Source of the DNA: Liquorilactobacillus capillatus DSM 19910
GTDB lineage: Bacteria; Bacillota; Bacilli; Lactobacillales; Lactobacillaceae
DNA length: 64,000 nucleotides
Assembly (NCBI RefSeq): GCF_001434915.1
Contig: NZ_AZEF01000061.1
Location: 1 to 64,000, forward strand
Direction: 5' to 3'
Shown here piece after piece: positions 40,400-49,501 of this stretch; the first letter of the stretch is position 1, and each line of letters opens with the position of its first letter. Position numbers and translations under genes: made by a program. The notes under the pieces are model-generated. The model saw nothing but the letters and a program-made list of their open reading frames with translations. It was not told where the DNA came from and searched no databases.

Positions 40400-40452
40400 A
40401 AGAACGAGGGGACTGAGCCGAAAGTAACTTTCGACACAGTTCCCCGTTGTGA
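40400..40452 (-). terminator. Terminator downstream of ezrA
   Basis: A GC-rich stem on the minus strand, AACGGGGAACTG with CAGTCCCCTCGTT, has an inner CGAAAG/CTTTCG pair and is followed by TCTTTT. A smaller dyad (TCTCTAACATTAGAGA, about 40455-40470) precedes it. Confidence 0.75.
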
Positions 40453-40518
40453 ATCTCTAATGTTAGAGACTATTATATTATCATGTTAATTAACGTTCAG
40501 TATACTTCTACCAATTAA

Positions 40519-42225
40519 CTAGTCCTTAGCAGGGCTAGTTGCATAATACTCATCTTCAATCCGTTTGTATGCCCCAGGCTCGACTTTATCAACTGCTGTC
40601 GCGATCTTCTCTAAGCTAGCTGCATAGTCATATTTATGATTAAACAACTCATATGCTTCAGCACTGGCATGTGCTACTTCTGGGTAACGAACACGGTAAC
40701 GATTAGCATATTGCAACAGGAGTTCCGCCAAAGAGGAACTAGCAATGATATCGTTTGTTTTCTCTGTTAAGACATCCATATCTGCCTGAATATTTATCAT
40801 AGCCTTTGTTATCTTATCCATATTGATTTGAATCTTATTAATATCCTCATCAAGTTGTTCGATCTCATCACTAACTCGATAAAAATAATCCAGATATTCT
40901 TTTGTCAGGCCTGGTAAATTAAGTTTTTCAACCTCACGCTTCAGACGATGGATCTCAGAATCAAATTCTAACAGTGCTTCCTTAGCCTCTTGCTCTTCAC
41001 GCCACAAATTCTGGACACTATCACTGATAGCTGCTTGTTTTTCTTCGATCATTTTTAAATCAGCTAACTGTTTTGCCTGCTGTGAGAGGCTCTCAGAGTA
41101 GATCACTTCACCTTTTTGCACATCAGTTTGGTACTGTTTGAACTGAGTGCTGATCGCCTTAAGTTGAGTACCCAAGCTGTGCCCGTCTTCAAGCTCATTA
41201 TGGTTAAAAGTATAATTCTGATTAAGCCTATCCAACTCAATAAGTAGGTCACGCTGTTGTTTTTCAGCATGTTCAATAAACTTCGTCAATATTGGAACGT
41301 TTTTCTCAACTTTTTGACGTGCAGCCAGCTCTCGTTCTAGCTCATCATAAAGTGCATTTATCCCTGCATCTAGTCTATCATTGCAGCTGAGAGCTTCTGA
41401 AATGGCTAATTTCTTTAAATTAATGATATTTTCACCTAACAGTGCATGTAGCTCAGCGGTTTGCTTTTCAATATCAGTCTTAAAAGTATACTTCTGTTCA
41501 CGCAACTGTTTGTAACCTGTCTCTATCTCTGTCAGTTGTTCAGGAAAAACATTCTTAAGATTTCTATACAGCGGTGGGATCTGCTCTAAATTTTTTTCTA
41601 AAGTAGCTGTTTTATCATCAAGTTTACTTACTAACTTGCCCGCTGTGACATAATCTCCTTGATTAGCGATCTCAGCATAATGATCAAAATCAGTTTCAAT
41701 TTGAGCTAAGTTTTCTTCTAATTTATCAACACTAGGTCCGTATGAAAAGTTTTTAGCCAACAATGTCTTACGGAGTTCTTGATATTTTTTATCTAAATCA
41801 CTCAGCTTTTGCTGATGTTCTTGGTTATCTTCCTTTACGTCACTAATTTCACTCTTAGTTTTTTCTTCCAATTCACTTGCAGCCTGGACTTTTAATTCGA
41901 CCTTTTTAAGTCCACTGCCAACCTGAAAAAAATGATAATGACTATTAGCTTCAGCAATTTCATCCAAGTGTTCAGAGAGTTCCGGCAGCTGATGGTTGAC
42001 CATGTAAAGATAGCCCTGCTTAGTCTCTTCAAACATTGCTAGGCTTTCACCGGCTAGAGTTATTTGCTCCACGCTTGCAATTCCAGTGTGCAATGGTGAA
42101 TTTACAAGTTCACTTATCTGCTGTTGGACGTGAGCTATCCTTCCACTATTTCTGCGCTGTATGTAAAAAAAAGAAAAATATGCTATTATTGCAACTATAA
42201 CGATTATGCTCAAGACTAGTGTCAT
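40519..42225 (-). CDS. ezrA: Septation ring regulator EzrA
   Basis: Membrane-anchored, spectrin-like coiled-coil protein that modulates FtsZ rings and cell-wall synthesis in Firmicutes. One transmembrane segment lies at the N-terminus (about residues 4-22), and long coiled coils fill almost all of the remaining 545 residues. The ATG at 42225 (568 aa) is favoured because GGAG is 11 bases upstream, while a GTG four codons earlier overlaps that site. It is next to iscS-thiI, a conserved Firmicutes order. Confidence 0.93.
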   Translation of the reverse strand: MTLVLSIIVIVAIIAYFSFFYIQRRNSGRIAHVQQQISELVNSPLHTGIASVEQITLAGESLAMFEETKQGYLYMVNHQLPELSEHLDEIAEANSHYHFFQVGSGLKKVELKVQAASELEEKTKSEISDVKEDNQEHQQKLSDLDKKYQELRKTLLAKNFSYGPSVDKLEENLAQIETDFDHYAEIANQGDYVTAGKLVSKLDDKTATLEKNLEQIPPLYRNLKNVFPEQLTEIETGYKQLREQKYTFKTDIEKQTAELHALLGENIINLKKLAISEALSCNDRLDAGINALYDELERELAARQKVEKNVPILTKFIEHAEKQQRDLLIELDRLNQNYTFNHNELEDGHSLGTQLKAISTQFKQYQTDVQKGEVIYSESLSQQAKQLADLKMIEEKQAAISDSVQNLWREEQEAKEALLEFDSEIHRLKREVEKLNLPGLTKEYLDYFYRVSDEIEQLDEDINKIQINMDKITKAMINIQADMDVLTEKTNDIIASSSLAELLLQYANRYRVRYPEVAHASAEAYELFNHKYDYAASLEKIATAVDKVEPGAYKRIEDEYYATSPAKD

Positions 42226-42390
42226 CCGATCCCACACTCCTAATTATCACCATTGATTCTTTCGATTATTTATTATTCAATCCCGTATCCGGTTTCTATA
42301 CTATGATAGTTCAATTTTGATTATAGCATAGTCATCACATTGTTACACATGATAATATAACAATAATCACATTTACTAAGGAGAATTCTA

Positions 42391-42846
42391 GTGAATAAAA
42401 CACTCTTAAACCGTCAACTTGATGCACTTTTAACTGGTGAAACAAATCTAATCGCTAATTTAGCCAATGCTTCGGCACTTTTATTTGAATCTTTACCTGA
42501 TGTTAACTGGACTGGGTTCTACCTCTATAATGAATCACAAAATGAACTTATCCTTGGTCCCTTTCAAGGTAAAGTTGCTTGTATGCATATCAAGGTTGGA
42601 AAAGGGGTTTGTGGAACTGCCTTTTCATCGCAGAAAACACAGCGCATCGCGAATGTTCACACCTTTCCTGATCACATCGCCTGTGACGCCGCAAGCATGT
42701 CAGAACTTGTTGTTCCCCTAATAAGCGGAAGACGAAAAATAGGTGTCCTTGACCTTGATTCTCCCAAACTCAATCGTTTTTCAAAAGATGATGAACAGCT
42801 TGTTGAAACATTCGCGCAGACTTTGCTTAAGCATTTGCCTGCTTAG
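42391..42846 (+). CDS. msrC: Free methionine-(R)-sulfoxide reductase (GAF domain)
   Basis: Reduces free Met-(R)-sulfoxide; 151-aa GAF domain. The three family cysteines are present as Cys64, Cys74 and Cys98 in VACMH, KGVCGTAF and HIACDA, with the same spacing as in E. coli YebR/fRMsr. The W40-T-G-F segment also fits. The start is a GTG with AAGGAG upstream. It stands between ezrA (divergent) and rpsD. Confidence 0.92.
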   Translation: MNKTLLNRQLDALLTGETNLIANLANASALLFESLPDVNWTGFYLYNESQNELILGPFQGKVACMHIKVGKGVCGTAFSSQKTQRIANVHTFPDHIACDAASMSELVVPLISGRRKIGVLDLDSPKLNRFSKDDEQLVETFAQTLLKHLPA

Positions 42847-42857
42847 ACTGTAAGTAC

Positions 42858-42886
42858 TTGACTAAGTAAGTGAATTCAGCTATACT
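42858..42886 (+). promoter_or_regulatory. Promoter of rpsD
   Basis: TTGACT (42858-42863), 17 bases, TATACT (42881-42886): a strong consensus-like promoter just after the msrC stop. It gives a leader of about 170 bases before rpsD. Confidence 0.82.
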
Positions 42887-42892
42887 CACATT

Positions 42893-43061
42893 TGTGTAAA
42901 ATAATGCAGCAGTATGCGGTAAGCTCGTCAACATTTCATTGCCTTTAATGGTTAATCAGTACCTCTTCGGCTGCAAGAGTGAACATTGTAGAATGAAATG
43001 CACGAATACAAAGTATACATCGGGTTATTTTACTCCAAAAAAATTTATTGGAGGATTTTTT
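42893..43061 (+). ncRNA. rpsD leader, probable S4-binding autoregulatory RNA
   Basis: The long 5' leader holds a perfect 9-bp long-range pair, CATTTCATT (42932-42940) with AATGAAATG (42992-43000), enclosing a CTCTT/AAGAG hairpin (42963-42979). Ribosomal protein S4 is known to repress its own mRNA through such a leader in B. subtilis. That this leader does the same is inference from position and structure. Confidence 0.6.
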
Positions 43062-43670
43062 ATGTCTCGTTATACAGGTTCAAGTTGGAAAGTTTCTCGT
43101 CGCTTGGGTATTTCACTCAGTGGTACGGGTAAAGAATTGGCTCGCCGTCCATATGCACCAGGTGAACACGGTCAAAACAACCGTCGTAAGTTATCTGAAT
43201 ATGGTTTGCAATTGCGCGAAAAGCAAAAGCTTCGTATGATTTACGGCCTTTCAGAACGTCAATTCTCAAACTTATTCCAAAAAGCTGGTAAGATTCGTGA
43301 AGGACGTCATGGTGACAACTTCATGATTTTACTTGAACGTCGTTTGGATAATGTTGTTTACCGTTTAGGCTTAGCAACAACTCGTCGCCAAGCTCGTCAG
43401 TTGGTAAACCATGGTCATATCACTGTTGATGGAAAACGTGTTGATATTCCTTCTTATGAAGTTAAAGTCGGACAAGTTATTTCATTACGTGAAAAGTCAA
43501 AAAATCTTCAAATCGTAAAAGACGCTTTAGAAGCTATCGTTGGTCGCCCACAATTTGTTTCCTTTGATGAAGACAAATTAGAAGGTTCATTAGTTCGTTT
43601 ACCAGAACGTGAAGAACTTGAAGGTGAAGTTGATGAAGCTCTAATCGTTGAATACTACAACAAACTGTAA
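43062..43670 (+). CDS. rpsD: Small-subunit ribosomal protein S4 (uS4)
   Basis: Primary 16S rRNA-binding protein, 202 aa. It begins [20 protein letters not shown]. The S4 RNA-binding domain is at about residues 92-155 ([20 protein letters not shown], then [13 protein letters not shown]). The start at 43062 follows GGAGG; a longer frame upstream runs through the regulatory leader and is not used. Monocistronic, with its own promoter and terminator. Confidence 0.98.
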   Translation: MSRYTGSSWKVSRRLGISLSGTGKELARRPYAPGEHGQNNRRKLSEYGLQLREKQKLRMIYGLSERQFSNLFQKAGKIREGRHGDNFMILLERRLDNVVYRLGLATTRRQARQLVNHGHITVDGKRVDIPSYEVKVGQVISLREKSKNLQIVKDALEAIVGRPQFVSFDEDKLEGSLVRLPEREELEGEVDEALIVEYYNKL

Positions 43671-43689
43671 TAAACAGTTGCTATTTAAG

Positions 43690-43720
43690 AGTCAGTTCCT
43701 GCGGGAGCTGGCTTTTTTTA
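43690..43720 (+). terminator. rpsD terminator
   Basis: Stem AGTCAGTTCC / GGAGCTGGCT with a TGCG loop and a run of seven T residues. Confidence 0.9.
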
Positions 43721-43842
43721 TTTTTTTAAAAGACAAAAAAACTCTTATCAACAATGACGATAATGAAAAGGCATTGTCGATAACAGTTATCAAAAAGCGC
43801 CTGTAGTTTAATAAATAATGCTTTTTAGTCAGACCTATAACT

Positions 43843-45945
43843 TTATTTCTCCCTAGTAGCATTTTTTACAATACTCTCGGCCACAGCCTGTGTTTGTCTA
43901 AGCAGTGTAAAATAATGCTTTCTAAGTGCTGGGAATGCATGAGCATTCAAGAAAACCAACTGACTTTTTTCATTCGCAGCAGTTAATGGCTGATAAATAT
44001 TTGTAATCATAATATCAAGACTTCCATCACTCATTTGTAATGTTCGTGCGAGTTCCGCTATCTTTTTCAAATATGAGCTATCTATTTCTGAAGAAACTTC
44101 AAGGTAGTCAGCTCCAGTATTTGTACTTGCATCATAGCGCAGATACAACTGTACTCCCCGAGGCAAAATATCTTCAAGTACCCGGCCTTGTTCTGCCAAG
44201 CTTCGTGCTTGAACTTCGCCAAACGCGAATTGTGTTTGCCTATTTTGCTGCTTAACCTGTTTACGTTGGATCAACTGTTTAATCGTAGATCGTCCATCAC
44301 CAACAATATTTTGTGGAAGACGTTCAATCAAGCTAACAACTTTCCCTCCGACAAGTAAAGCAGTATACGAGGAACCTAGTACTACTTGCTCAATCAAACA
44401 GGGTTGTTCCGAGCTAAGATACTGTTTAACTGTTTGCACAAAGATGTCTTGGGTTGGTGGTATCCTAAAAACTTGTGCTCCTGTACGATAATTATTTTTA
44501 ATCACAAGTGCCAAACCCTTAGTTTCACGATAGACATTCAAGATCTCACTTGTCTGAGTAATAGTCCATCCGGTAGGAACAGCATATCCGGCAGCCGCAA
44601 CGATTTTTTGACTCAGTTGACGATTTTTCCATATTTTTTGCATAACCGCACTTGTCTTTTCCGTTTGGATCCCCCTTTCAAGGAGTGACTTTCCGACTCT
44701 GATCAAATGATCAGGCGCAGAAATAACCGCATATGGGACACCCAATTTAAAAGCAGCACTTAGTACTAAGCGGCTGTTATCATCCAACGTTGTTTTGGCT
44801 TGGGTCAAACGACCCTTAACAGCATAATCCGCCACTAGTTTTAACGTACTTTCTGTCAGTTTCTGACTATCCTGTTTTCTGAGTAATTTCGTACTGGGAG
44901 TTTCGGTTGGTTGCTTAAGTACGCCTGCTACTTGGCTTAAAGACTGGCCTAAGTCTGACCGCCCTATTTCTTTTGTAAACCGACTTAATTGATTAATTAT
45001 CTTACGTGCCTGAAGTTGACATGTCGTAGCGGAAAATGGATTTTCATGTGCAACATGCTGGTTCAACTGGCGTTTTTCTTGCAAAGCAGCTTGTAAATCA
45101 TCATTTTTAATACCTGGAGTTACCAGAAAAAAAGCCACCAAGGCTTCTATCAAGTCTAGCATTTCAAAGCTAACTCCCATTGCAGCAAAGGGATTCAAAT
45201 CCAGATGCGTAATTTCAAGATAATGAATTCCCTTTTGGAGCATTTCGTGTTCATTTTCAAAAGAAGAACCTACTTTGATCCCATCTGTTAGCCCTGCTTG
45301 TTGATGCTGGCTGCTACGTAAATAGCTTTGCAAAGAACGATAATCTACCCGTTTAACTGCATCGACGGATGCGGCTAAGCAACACTCACTTTGTGAGCGT
45401 ACCGGCCTGATATTTGAGCCCGCAACAAAAGGCGTCGCACCAGTAAGATATGTTAATAACCAGCGGTAATTCACAAACTGCTGTAAAACCTTCATGTAAA
45501 TCTGGTTACGAAAAGTAATATAATCAATCTGCAATTGTTTAAATCTATTTTTATATAGCTCTAAAAAGAGTTCCTCAGGCAACTGTAACCTAACCGTAAC
45601 ACCCCCAACAACTGACTTCTTATCTTCACTGACAACACTCAAAGGCCATAAGACACTCTTATCACCGAGATTTTCCTGCAGCAGTTGCTGATTCAGAACC
45701 ATCATTTGCTGTTGATCTTTTTTACTGCTCCAGTGATCTGCCAACAAACTAACACTTTGCTGCTCAGCATTATATCTAAAATATGTACTCGGCTTAATTG
45801 CGGCCACACTTTGCACGTTAGTTTTTATTGTTGGATTTACGGACTGTATCTTCCAGGTCCGCTGAACCTGCCATCTGATTGCCGCAACCGCTGTAAATAA
45901 ATTATCCTTAGCTATTTGTTTTCCAATTTCATCAAGTTCAACCAT
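43843..45945 (-). CDS. GshF-like protein with eroded glutamate-cysteine ligase half
   Basis: A 700-aa protein with the two-domain plan of bifunctional GshF. In the N-terminal half, LWPLSV (residue 99), NYRWLLTYLTGATPF (159-173) and HYLEITHLDLNPFAAMGVS (241-259) match glutamate-cysteine ligase. The FGLEKE-type catalytic segment and the GIHYN-type loop are missing. The C-terminal ATP-grasp region (about 435-655) is better kept: LIEQVVLGSSYTALLVGG, QNIVGDGRSTIKQLI, LRYDASTNTGADY and DGSLDIMI. It may ligate a peptide-like substrate other than glutathione, or be non-catalytic. Single gene, AAAGGTG before ATG. Confidence 0.7.
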   Translation of the reverse strand: MVELDEIGKQIAKDNLFTAVAAIRWQVQRTWKIQSVNPTIKTNVQSVAAIKPSTYFRYNAEQQSVSLLADHWSSKKDQQQMMVLNQQLLQENLGDKSVLWPLSVVSEDKKSVVGGVTVRLQLPEELFLELYKNRFKQLQIDYITFRNQIYMKVLQQFVNYRWLLTYLTGATPFVAGSNIRPVRSQSECCLAASVDAVKRVDYRSLQSYLRSSQHQQAGLTDGIKVGSSFENEHEMLQKGIHYLEITHLDLNPFAAMGVSFEMLDLIEALVAFFLVTPGIKNDDLQAALQEKRQLNQHVAHENPFSATTCQLQARKIINQLSRFTKEIGRSDLGQSLSQVAGVLKQPTETPSTKLLRKQDSQKLTESTLKLVADYAVKGRLTQAKTTLDDNSRLVLSAAFKLGVPYAVISAPDHLIRVGKSLLERGIQTEKTSAVMQKIWKNRQLSQKIVAAAGYAVPTGWTITQTSEILNVYRETKGLALVIKNNYRTGAQVFRIPPTQDIFVQTVKQYLSSEQPCLIEQVVLGSSYTALLVGGKVVSLIERLPQNIVGDGRSTIKQLIQRKQVKQQNRQTQFAFGEVQARSLAEQGRVLEDILPRGVQLYLRYDASTNTGADYLEVSSEIDSSYLKKIAELARTLQMSDGSLDIMITNIYQPLTAANEKSQLVFLNAHAFPALRKHYFTLLRQTQAVAESIVKNATREK

Positions 45946-46086
45946 TGTTCTTCACCTTTTCCATTATTAACTCTTAGCGCTTATTATAGCAAATCTTTCC
46001 CAAACATTCAGTTGAGTCAGCACCTATTCAACAAAATTTAATTAAGACGATGTTATAATCAAAGTAATAGTAAAGGAGTAGAAACT

Positions 46087-47367
46087 ATGATACAACCGTT
46101 AGCCTTTCGTATGCGCCCCCAAAATATAAATGATGTTGTTGGTCAACAGCATCTCGTCGGTCCAGGAAAAATTATTCGTAGGATGGTAGACGCGCGTCTG
46201 TTATCGTCCATGATTCTCTATGGCCCGCCCGGAACTGGAAAAACCAGTATTGCAAGTGCGATTGCCGGTTCTACAAAGTACGCGTTCCGAACACTTAATG
46301 CCGCCACAGACTCCAAAAAAGAGCTTGAGATCGTCGCGGAAGAAGCTAAAATGAGTGGAACTGTCATTTTACTGTTAGATGAGATCCATCGTTTAACTAA
46401 ACCTAAACAGGACTTCTTACTGCCGCATTTAGAAAGTGGCCGCATTATTTTGATTGGTGCAACAACTGAGAATCCATATATTGCAATTAACCCAGCGATT
46501 AGAAGTCGTACCCAGATCTTTGAGGTTAAACCACTAGCTGAAGCAGATATTGCTTATGCCGTTAAGCGTGCACTAGCCGATAAAAAGCATGGTCTGGGCA
46601 AAATATCCATCCGACTAACCGCTGAAGCTCTACAGCATCTTTGCCGTGCAACAAATGGTGATCTACGTAGTGCTTTAAACGGCCTTGAACTTGCTGCAAA
46701 ATCAACTGTCCCTAATAAAAAGGGAACTATCATTATTGACCTACAGGTAATTGAAGAATGTCTTCGGCGAAAAGCATTGGTACAGGATAAAGACGGCGAT
46801 GCTCATTACGATGTTATCTCCGCCTTCCAAAAATCGATCCGCGGTTCAGACACTGATGCCGCGCTTCACTACATGGGACGACTCATTGAAGCTGGAGACC
46901 TAATAAGTATTAATCGCCGCCTACTAACAATTGCATATGAAGACATTGGTCTGGCCAACCCGCGAGCTGCAGCTCAAACAGTTCAAGCTGTTACAGCTGC
47001 TGAAAAAGTTGGTTTACCTGAAGCGCGCATTCCACTGGCTGTTGCGGTTATCGACCTTTGCTTATCGCCTAAGTCAAATTCAGCTATCACGGCTATTGAT
47101 GCAGCACTTAATGATATTCGTAAGGGTAGCTATGGTGAAGTCCCACCTCATCTTAAAGACGCACACTATGCCGGTGCAAAAAAACTAGGTAGAGGACTCG
47201 ACTATAAATATCCGCATGATTACCCGCATGATTGGACTCCACAGCAATATTTACCAACTAAATTAGCTCAAGCACGCTACTATCAGCCCAAAACAAACGG
47301 GCGTTACGAGCAGGCCCTAAAAGATCAATATGAGCGTCTTAAAAAAGCTCAACAGGCCAAAAAGTAA
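46087..47367 (+). CDS. rarA: Replication-associated recombination protein RarA (MgsA)
   Basis: AAA+ ATPase acting at stalled replication forks, 426 aa. The N-terminus has LAFRMRPQNINDVVGQQHLVG, Walker A YGPPGTGKTSIASAIAG, Walker B ILLLDEIHR, sensor 1 IGATTENP and the Arg finger in IRSRTQIFEV. The C-terminal tetramerisation part follows with YPHDYPHDWTPQQYLP. In Firmicutes rarA commonly neighbours the 6S RNA gene, as seen here. Confidence 0.95.
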   Translation: MIQPLAFRMRPQNINDVVGQQHLVGPGKIIRRMVDARLLSSMILYGPPGTGKTSIASAIAGSTKYAFRTLNAATDSKKELEIVAEEAKMSGTVILLLDEIHRLTKPKQDFLLPHLESGRIILIGATTENPYIAINPAIRSRTQIFEVKPLAEADIAYAVKRALADKKHGLGKISIRLTAEALQHLCRATNGDLRSALNGLELAAKSTVPNKKGTIIIDLQVIEECLRRKALVQDKDGDAHYDVISAFQKSIRGSDTDAALHYMGRLIEAGDLISINRRLLTIAYEDIGLANPRAAAQTVQAVTAAEKVGLPEARIPLAVAVIDLCLSPKSNSAITAIDAALNDIRKGSYGEVPPHLKDAHYAGAKKLGRGLDYKYPHDYPHDWTPQQYLPTKLAQARYYQPKTNGRYEQALKDQYERLKKAQQAKK

Positions 47368-47385
47368 TCATCATAATTCTAAAAA

Positions 47386-47414
47386 TTGATAATCACTAAC
47401 CTCTATGCTAGAAT
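47386..47414 (+). promoter_or_regulatory. Promoter of the 6S RNA gene
   Basis: TTGATA (47386-47391), a 17-base spacer and TAGAAT (47409-47414), located right after the rarA stop. Confidence 0.75.
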
Positions 47415-47417
47415 AAA

Positions 47418-47668
47418 GTTGAATCTGAGGTGTACGCGTTATCTCATAATGTAAGGTTGACCGAACACCTATAATTACGGTTTTTGGAATGGCCAGCAGC
47501 TAACATGCCACGGTACCAAGTGGAAGTTAAAAACTGGTTGACCGAGGACCACCTGCTTGAGAGCGGGTTCAACTACAGAGATGATTAACGGCATCAGGCG
47601 GATTTTCAAAGTAGTTTTACTTTGTGAGGAGGCTGCGGCAAAACATTTGTTTTGTTGCAGTCTTTTAG
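47418..47668 (+). ncRNA. ssrS: 6S RNA with intrinsic terminator
   Basis: A non-coding region between rarA and a small membrane-protein gene, with its own promoter. The ends pair in a closing stem (TTGAATCTG near 47420 with CGGATTTTCAA near 47600-47610). The arms around GCGTTA/TAACGGC and GGTTGA/TTCAAC leave a large internal bubble, the form 6S RNA uses to mimic an open promoter. About 195 nt before the terminator fits the family. The terminator stem is at 47631-47661. The call rests on context and hand folding. Confidence 0.72.
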
Positions 47669-47774
47669 TTTTCTAGTGCATCAGTAAAGATAGCAGTCCC
47701 ACCACTGACTGGGTGCCCTATTTATCGTTAAATACTGCCGCAACAGATTAATTTCATAATAAGGGGTTTTACAT

Positions 47775-48059
47775 ATGGCAATTATTAAAGTCTTAACACT
47801 ATTTTTAGCAGCAATCATTTTTTTCCTAGGTTATTATCTCTACACACACCAGCATAAGCCTTTTTTAATGTTCCATCCCGAAAACAACCATATTTTAGCC
47901 GGGATCGTAAAAATATATGGTTTGATCCTTATCCTTTTAGCACTTATTACGCTTGTAGCTGCCCTTTTCCTCGCAACTTGGGCCTTAGCAGTCGCCTTGA
48001 TCTTCGATGTTATCGTAATTGCTACTCTTCCAGTTATGATGCTGATCTTTCTTCAATAA
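47775..48059 (+). CDS. Small three-helix membrane protein, function unknown
   Basis: A 94-aa protein that is almost wholly hydrophobic, with segments at about residues 5-22, 44-66 and 70-92 and a short polar loop HQHKPFLMFHPENNH. I do not recognise a named family; similar small proteins occur beside Usp genes in lactobacilli. It has an AAGGGG ribosome site. It may share a transcript with the Usp gene 84 bases downstream. Confidence 0.75.
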   Translation: MAIIKVLTLFLAAIIFFLGYYLYTHQHKPFLMFHPENNHILAGIVKIYGLILILLALITLVAALFLATWALAVALIFDVIVIATLPVMMLIFLQ

Positions 48060-48143
48060 GTAACATTATGTAATTGTTTTCACTTTTTTTTTAAGCAAAA
48101 ATAACGTAAAATAAAGGTGTGGTAAATAGAAAGGGTGATTTCA

Positions 48144-48638
48144 ATGTTACAACAATACAAAAACATTCTTGTACCTGTCGATGGATCAAAGGAAGCTGAA
48201 TTAGCTTTTAAAAAAGCTGTTCAAGTTGCAAAAAGAAATGGACCGCAAACAAAACTGCATTTAGTTCACGTAGTTGATACGCGTGCTTTTCAAAATATTT
48301 CCAGTTTTGATACTGCGATGGTTGAACAAATTACCGATACTGCACGCCAAACAATTGAGGGCTATGTTAAAGAGGCTAAAGAAGCCGGTCTAGAAAATAC
48401 TGACTACTCAATTGAGTACGGAGCACCCAAAGTAATCATTGCTAAAGAGATTCCAGAAGAAGAAGATGTCGATCTGATTATGATCGGTGCTACTGGATTA
48501 AATGCTGTTGAACGCTTGCTGATTGGTTCCGTAACCGAATATGTAACACGAACAGCTACGTGTGATGTTTTGGTTGTTAGAACTGACTTGGAAAACAAAC
48601 CTGTTCTTAGAAAAGACAAAGAACGCAAAAATAAGTAA
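48144..48638 (+). CDS. Universal stress protein (UspA family)
   Basis: A 164-aa Usp-fold protein beginning MLQQYKNILVPVDGSKEA. The ATP-binding motif G-x2-G-x9-G-S/T is visible as GATGLNAVERLLIGSVTEYV. The start at 48144 is 9 bases from GAAAGG; a GTG three codons upstream overlaps that site. The Lys-rich tail is unremarkable. Function in stress survival is family knowledge only. Confidence 0.93.
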   Translation: MLQQYKNILVPVDGSKEAELAFKKAVQVAKRNGPQTKLHLVHVVDTRAFQNISSFDTAMVEQITDTARQTIEGYVKEAKEAGLENTDYSIEYGAPKVIIAKEIPEEEDVDLIMIGATGLNAVERLLIGSVTEYVTRTATCDVLVVRTDLENKPVLRKDKERKNK

Positions 48639-48665
48639 TTATTATAAATTAAATAAATTAATTAC

Positions 48666-48712
48666 AAGAGGGCTAAGCGAAAAATGATTTTCGACTCAGC
48701 CCTTTTGTTTAT
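48666..48712 (+). terminator. Terminator after the Usp gene
   Basis: Stem GAGGGCTAAG / CTCAGCCCTT with an inner CGAAAA/TTTTCG pair, then TTTTGTTT. It has the same two-tier style as the ezrA terminator. Confidence 0.82.
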
Positions 48713-48755
48713 TTCTTATCAACAATTTCCAGTTGATTGTTTGTGACCACTTTGC

Positions 48756-49313
48756 CTAATACTTAAATGAACAGTAAGAAAGGTGATCATTAATGATCCC
48801 TACCGCTTGTAAAAAAGAATAGACGATTGTTGGCCCCACAAATTTAAACCCCTTTTGTTGAAGTTCCAACGCGACTCTTTTAGAAAAAAGTGTTTTTGCT
48901 GGAACTTGTTCAGCATGTTCCCAATTATTGATGACAGTTCTATTATCAGCTAACTGCCAGAGTAGTTTGTTTAAGGTCGTTCCTGCCAAATGTAAAGTAG
49001 TTATAGCTTGCGCATTAGTAATGATAGCTCTTATTTTACGTTTATTTCGAATAATAGCCGGATTTTGACATAACTCTTCGACCTTAGCTGCGTCATATGC
49101 AGCTACTTTTGTAATTTCAAAATTATCAAAAGCTACCTTGAAAGCCTCACGTTTTTTAAGAACTAATTCCCAGTTTAAGCCAGCTTGCATAATTTCAAGA
49201 CTTAATAGTTCGAAAATTAATCGTTCATCCTTAACCTTTTTCCCCCATTCATGATCATGATAATCACGCAGCAGTTGTCCACCTGTATTCGCCCAAGCAC
49301 ATCTCTGTACCAT
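48756..49313 (-). CDS. tag: DNA-3-methyladenine glycosylase I
   Basis: Removes 3-methyladenine from alkylated DNA, 185 aa. It begins MVQRCAWANTGG. The Zn ligands are recognisable as the N-terminal Cys in QRCAWAN, a nearby His in DYHDHEWG, and the C-terminal His/Cys in NDHLSYC. FEIMQAG-like SLEIMQAGLNWELVLKKR is the helix-hairpin region. The start at 49313 follows GGGAG; ten codons upstream lack a site. Single gene. Confidence 0.93.
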   Translation of the reverse strand: MVQRCAWANTGGQLLRDYHDHEWGKKVKDERLIFELLSLEIMQAGLNWELVLKKREAFKVAFDNFEITKVAAYDAAKVEELCQNPAIIRNKRKIRAIITNAQAITTLHLAGTTLNKLLWQLADNRTVINNWEHAEQVPAKTLFSKRVALELQQKGFKFVGPTIVYSFLQAVGIINDHLSYCSFKY

Positions 49314-49392
49314 TTCAACACTCCCTTTTAGCATAATTTGCATTCACAACTATTTCTTAATACGCAAATTACTCTTCTTACAGCTAAGTCAC

Positions 49393-49432
49393 AAAAAAGG
49401 CCAGGTCAAGTATTTCTTGACCTGGCCTTTAC
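49393..49432 (-). terminator. Terminator downstream of ddl
   Basis: Perfect 15-bp stem AAAGGCCAGGTCAAG / CTTGACCTGGCCTTT with a TATTT loop; on the minus strand TTTTTT follows. Confidence 0.9.
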
Positions 49433-49501
49433 TTTATTTACCATCACTTTTTAGCCAACACTCTAAAAGCTGACAATAAGCTGGATGGTTACTCTTTTAA
49501 A

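Noticed and set aside
42939-43061. Upstream extension of rpsD
   Set aside because: It runs through the structured leader, lacks a ribosome site and adds residues foreign to S4; the ATG at 43062 follows GGAGG.
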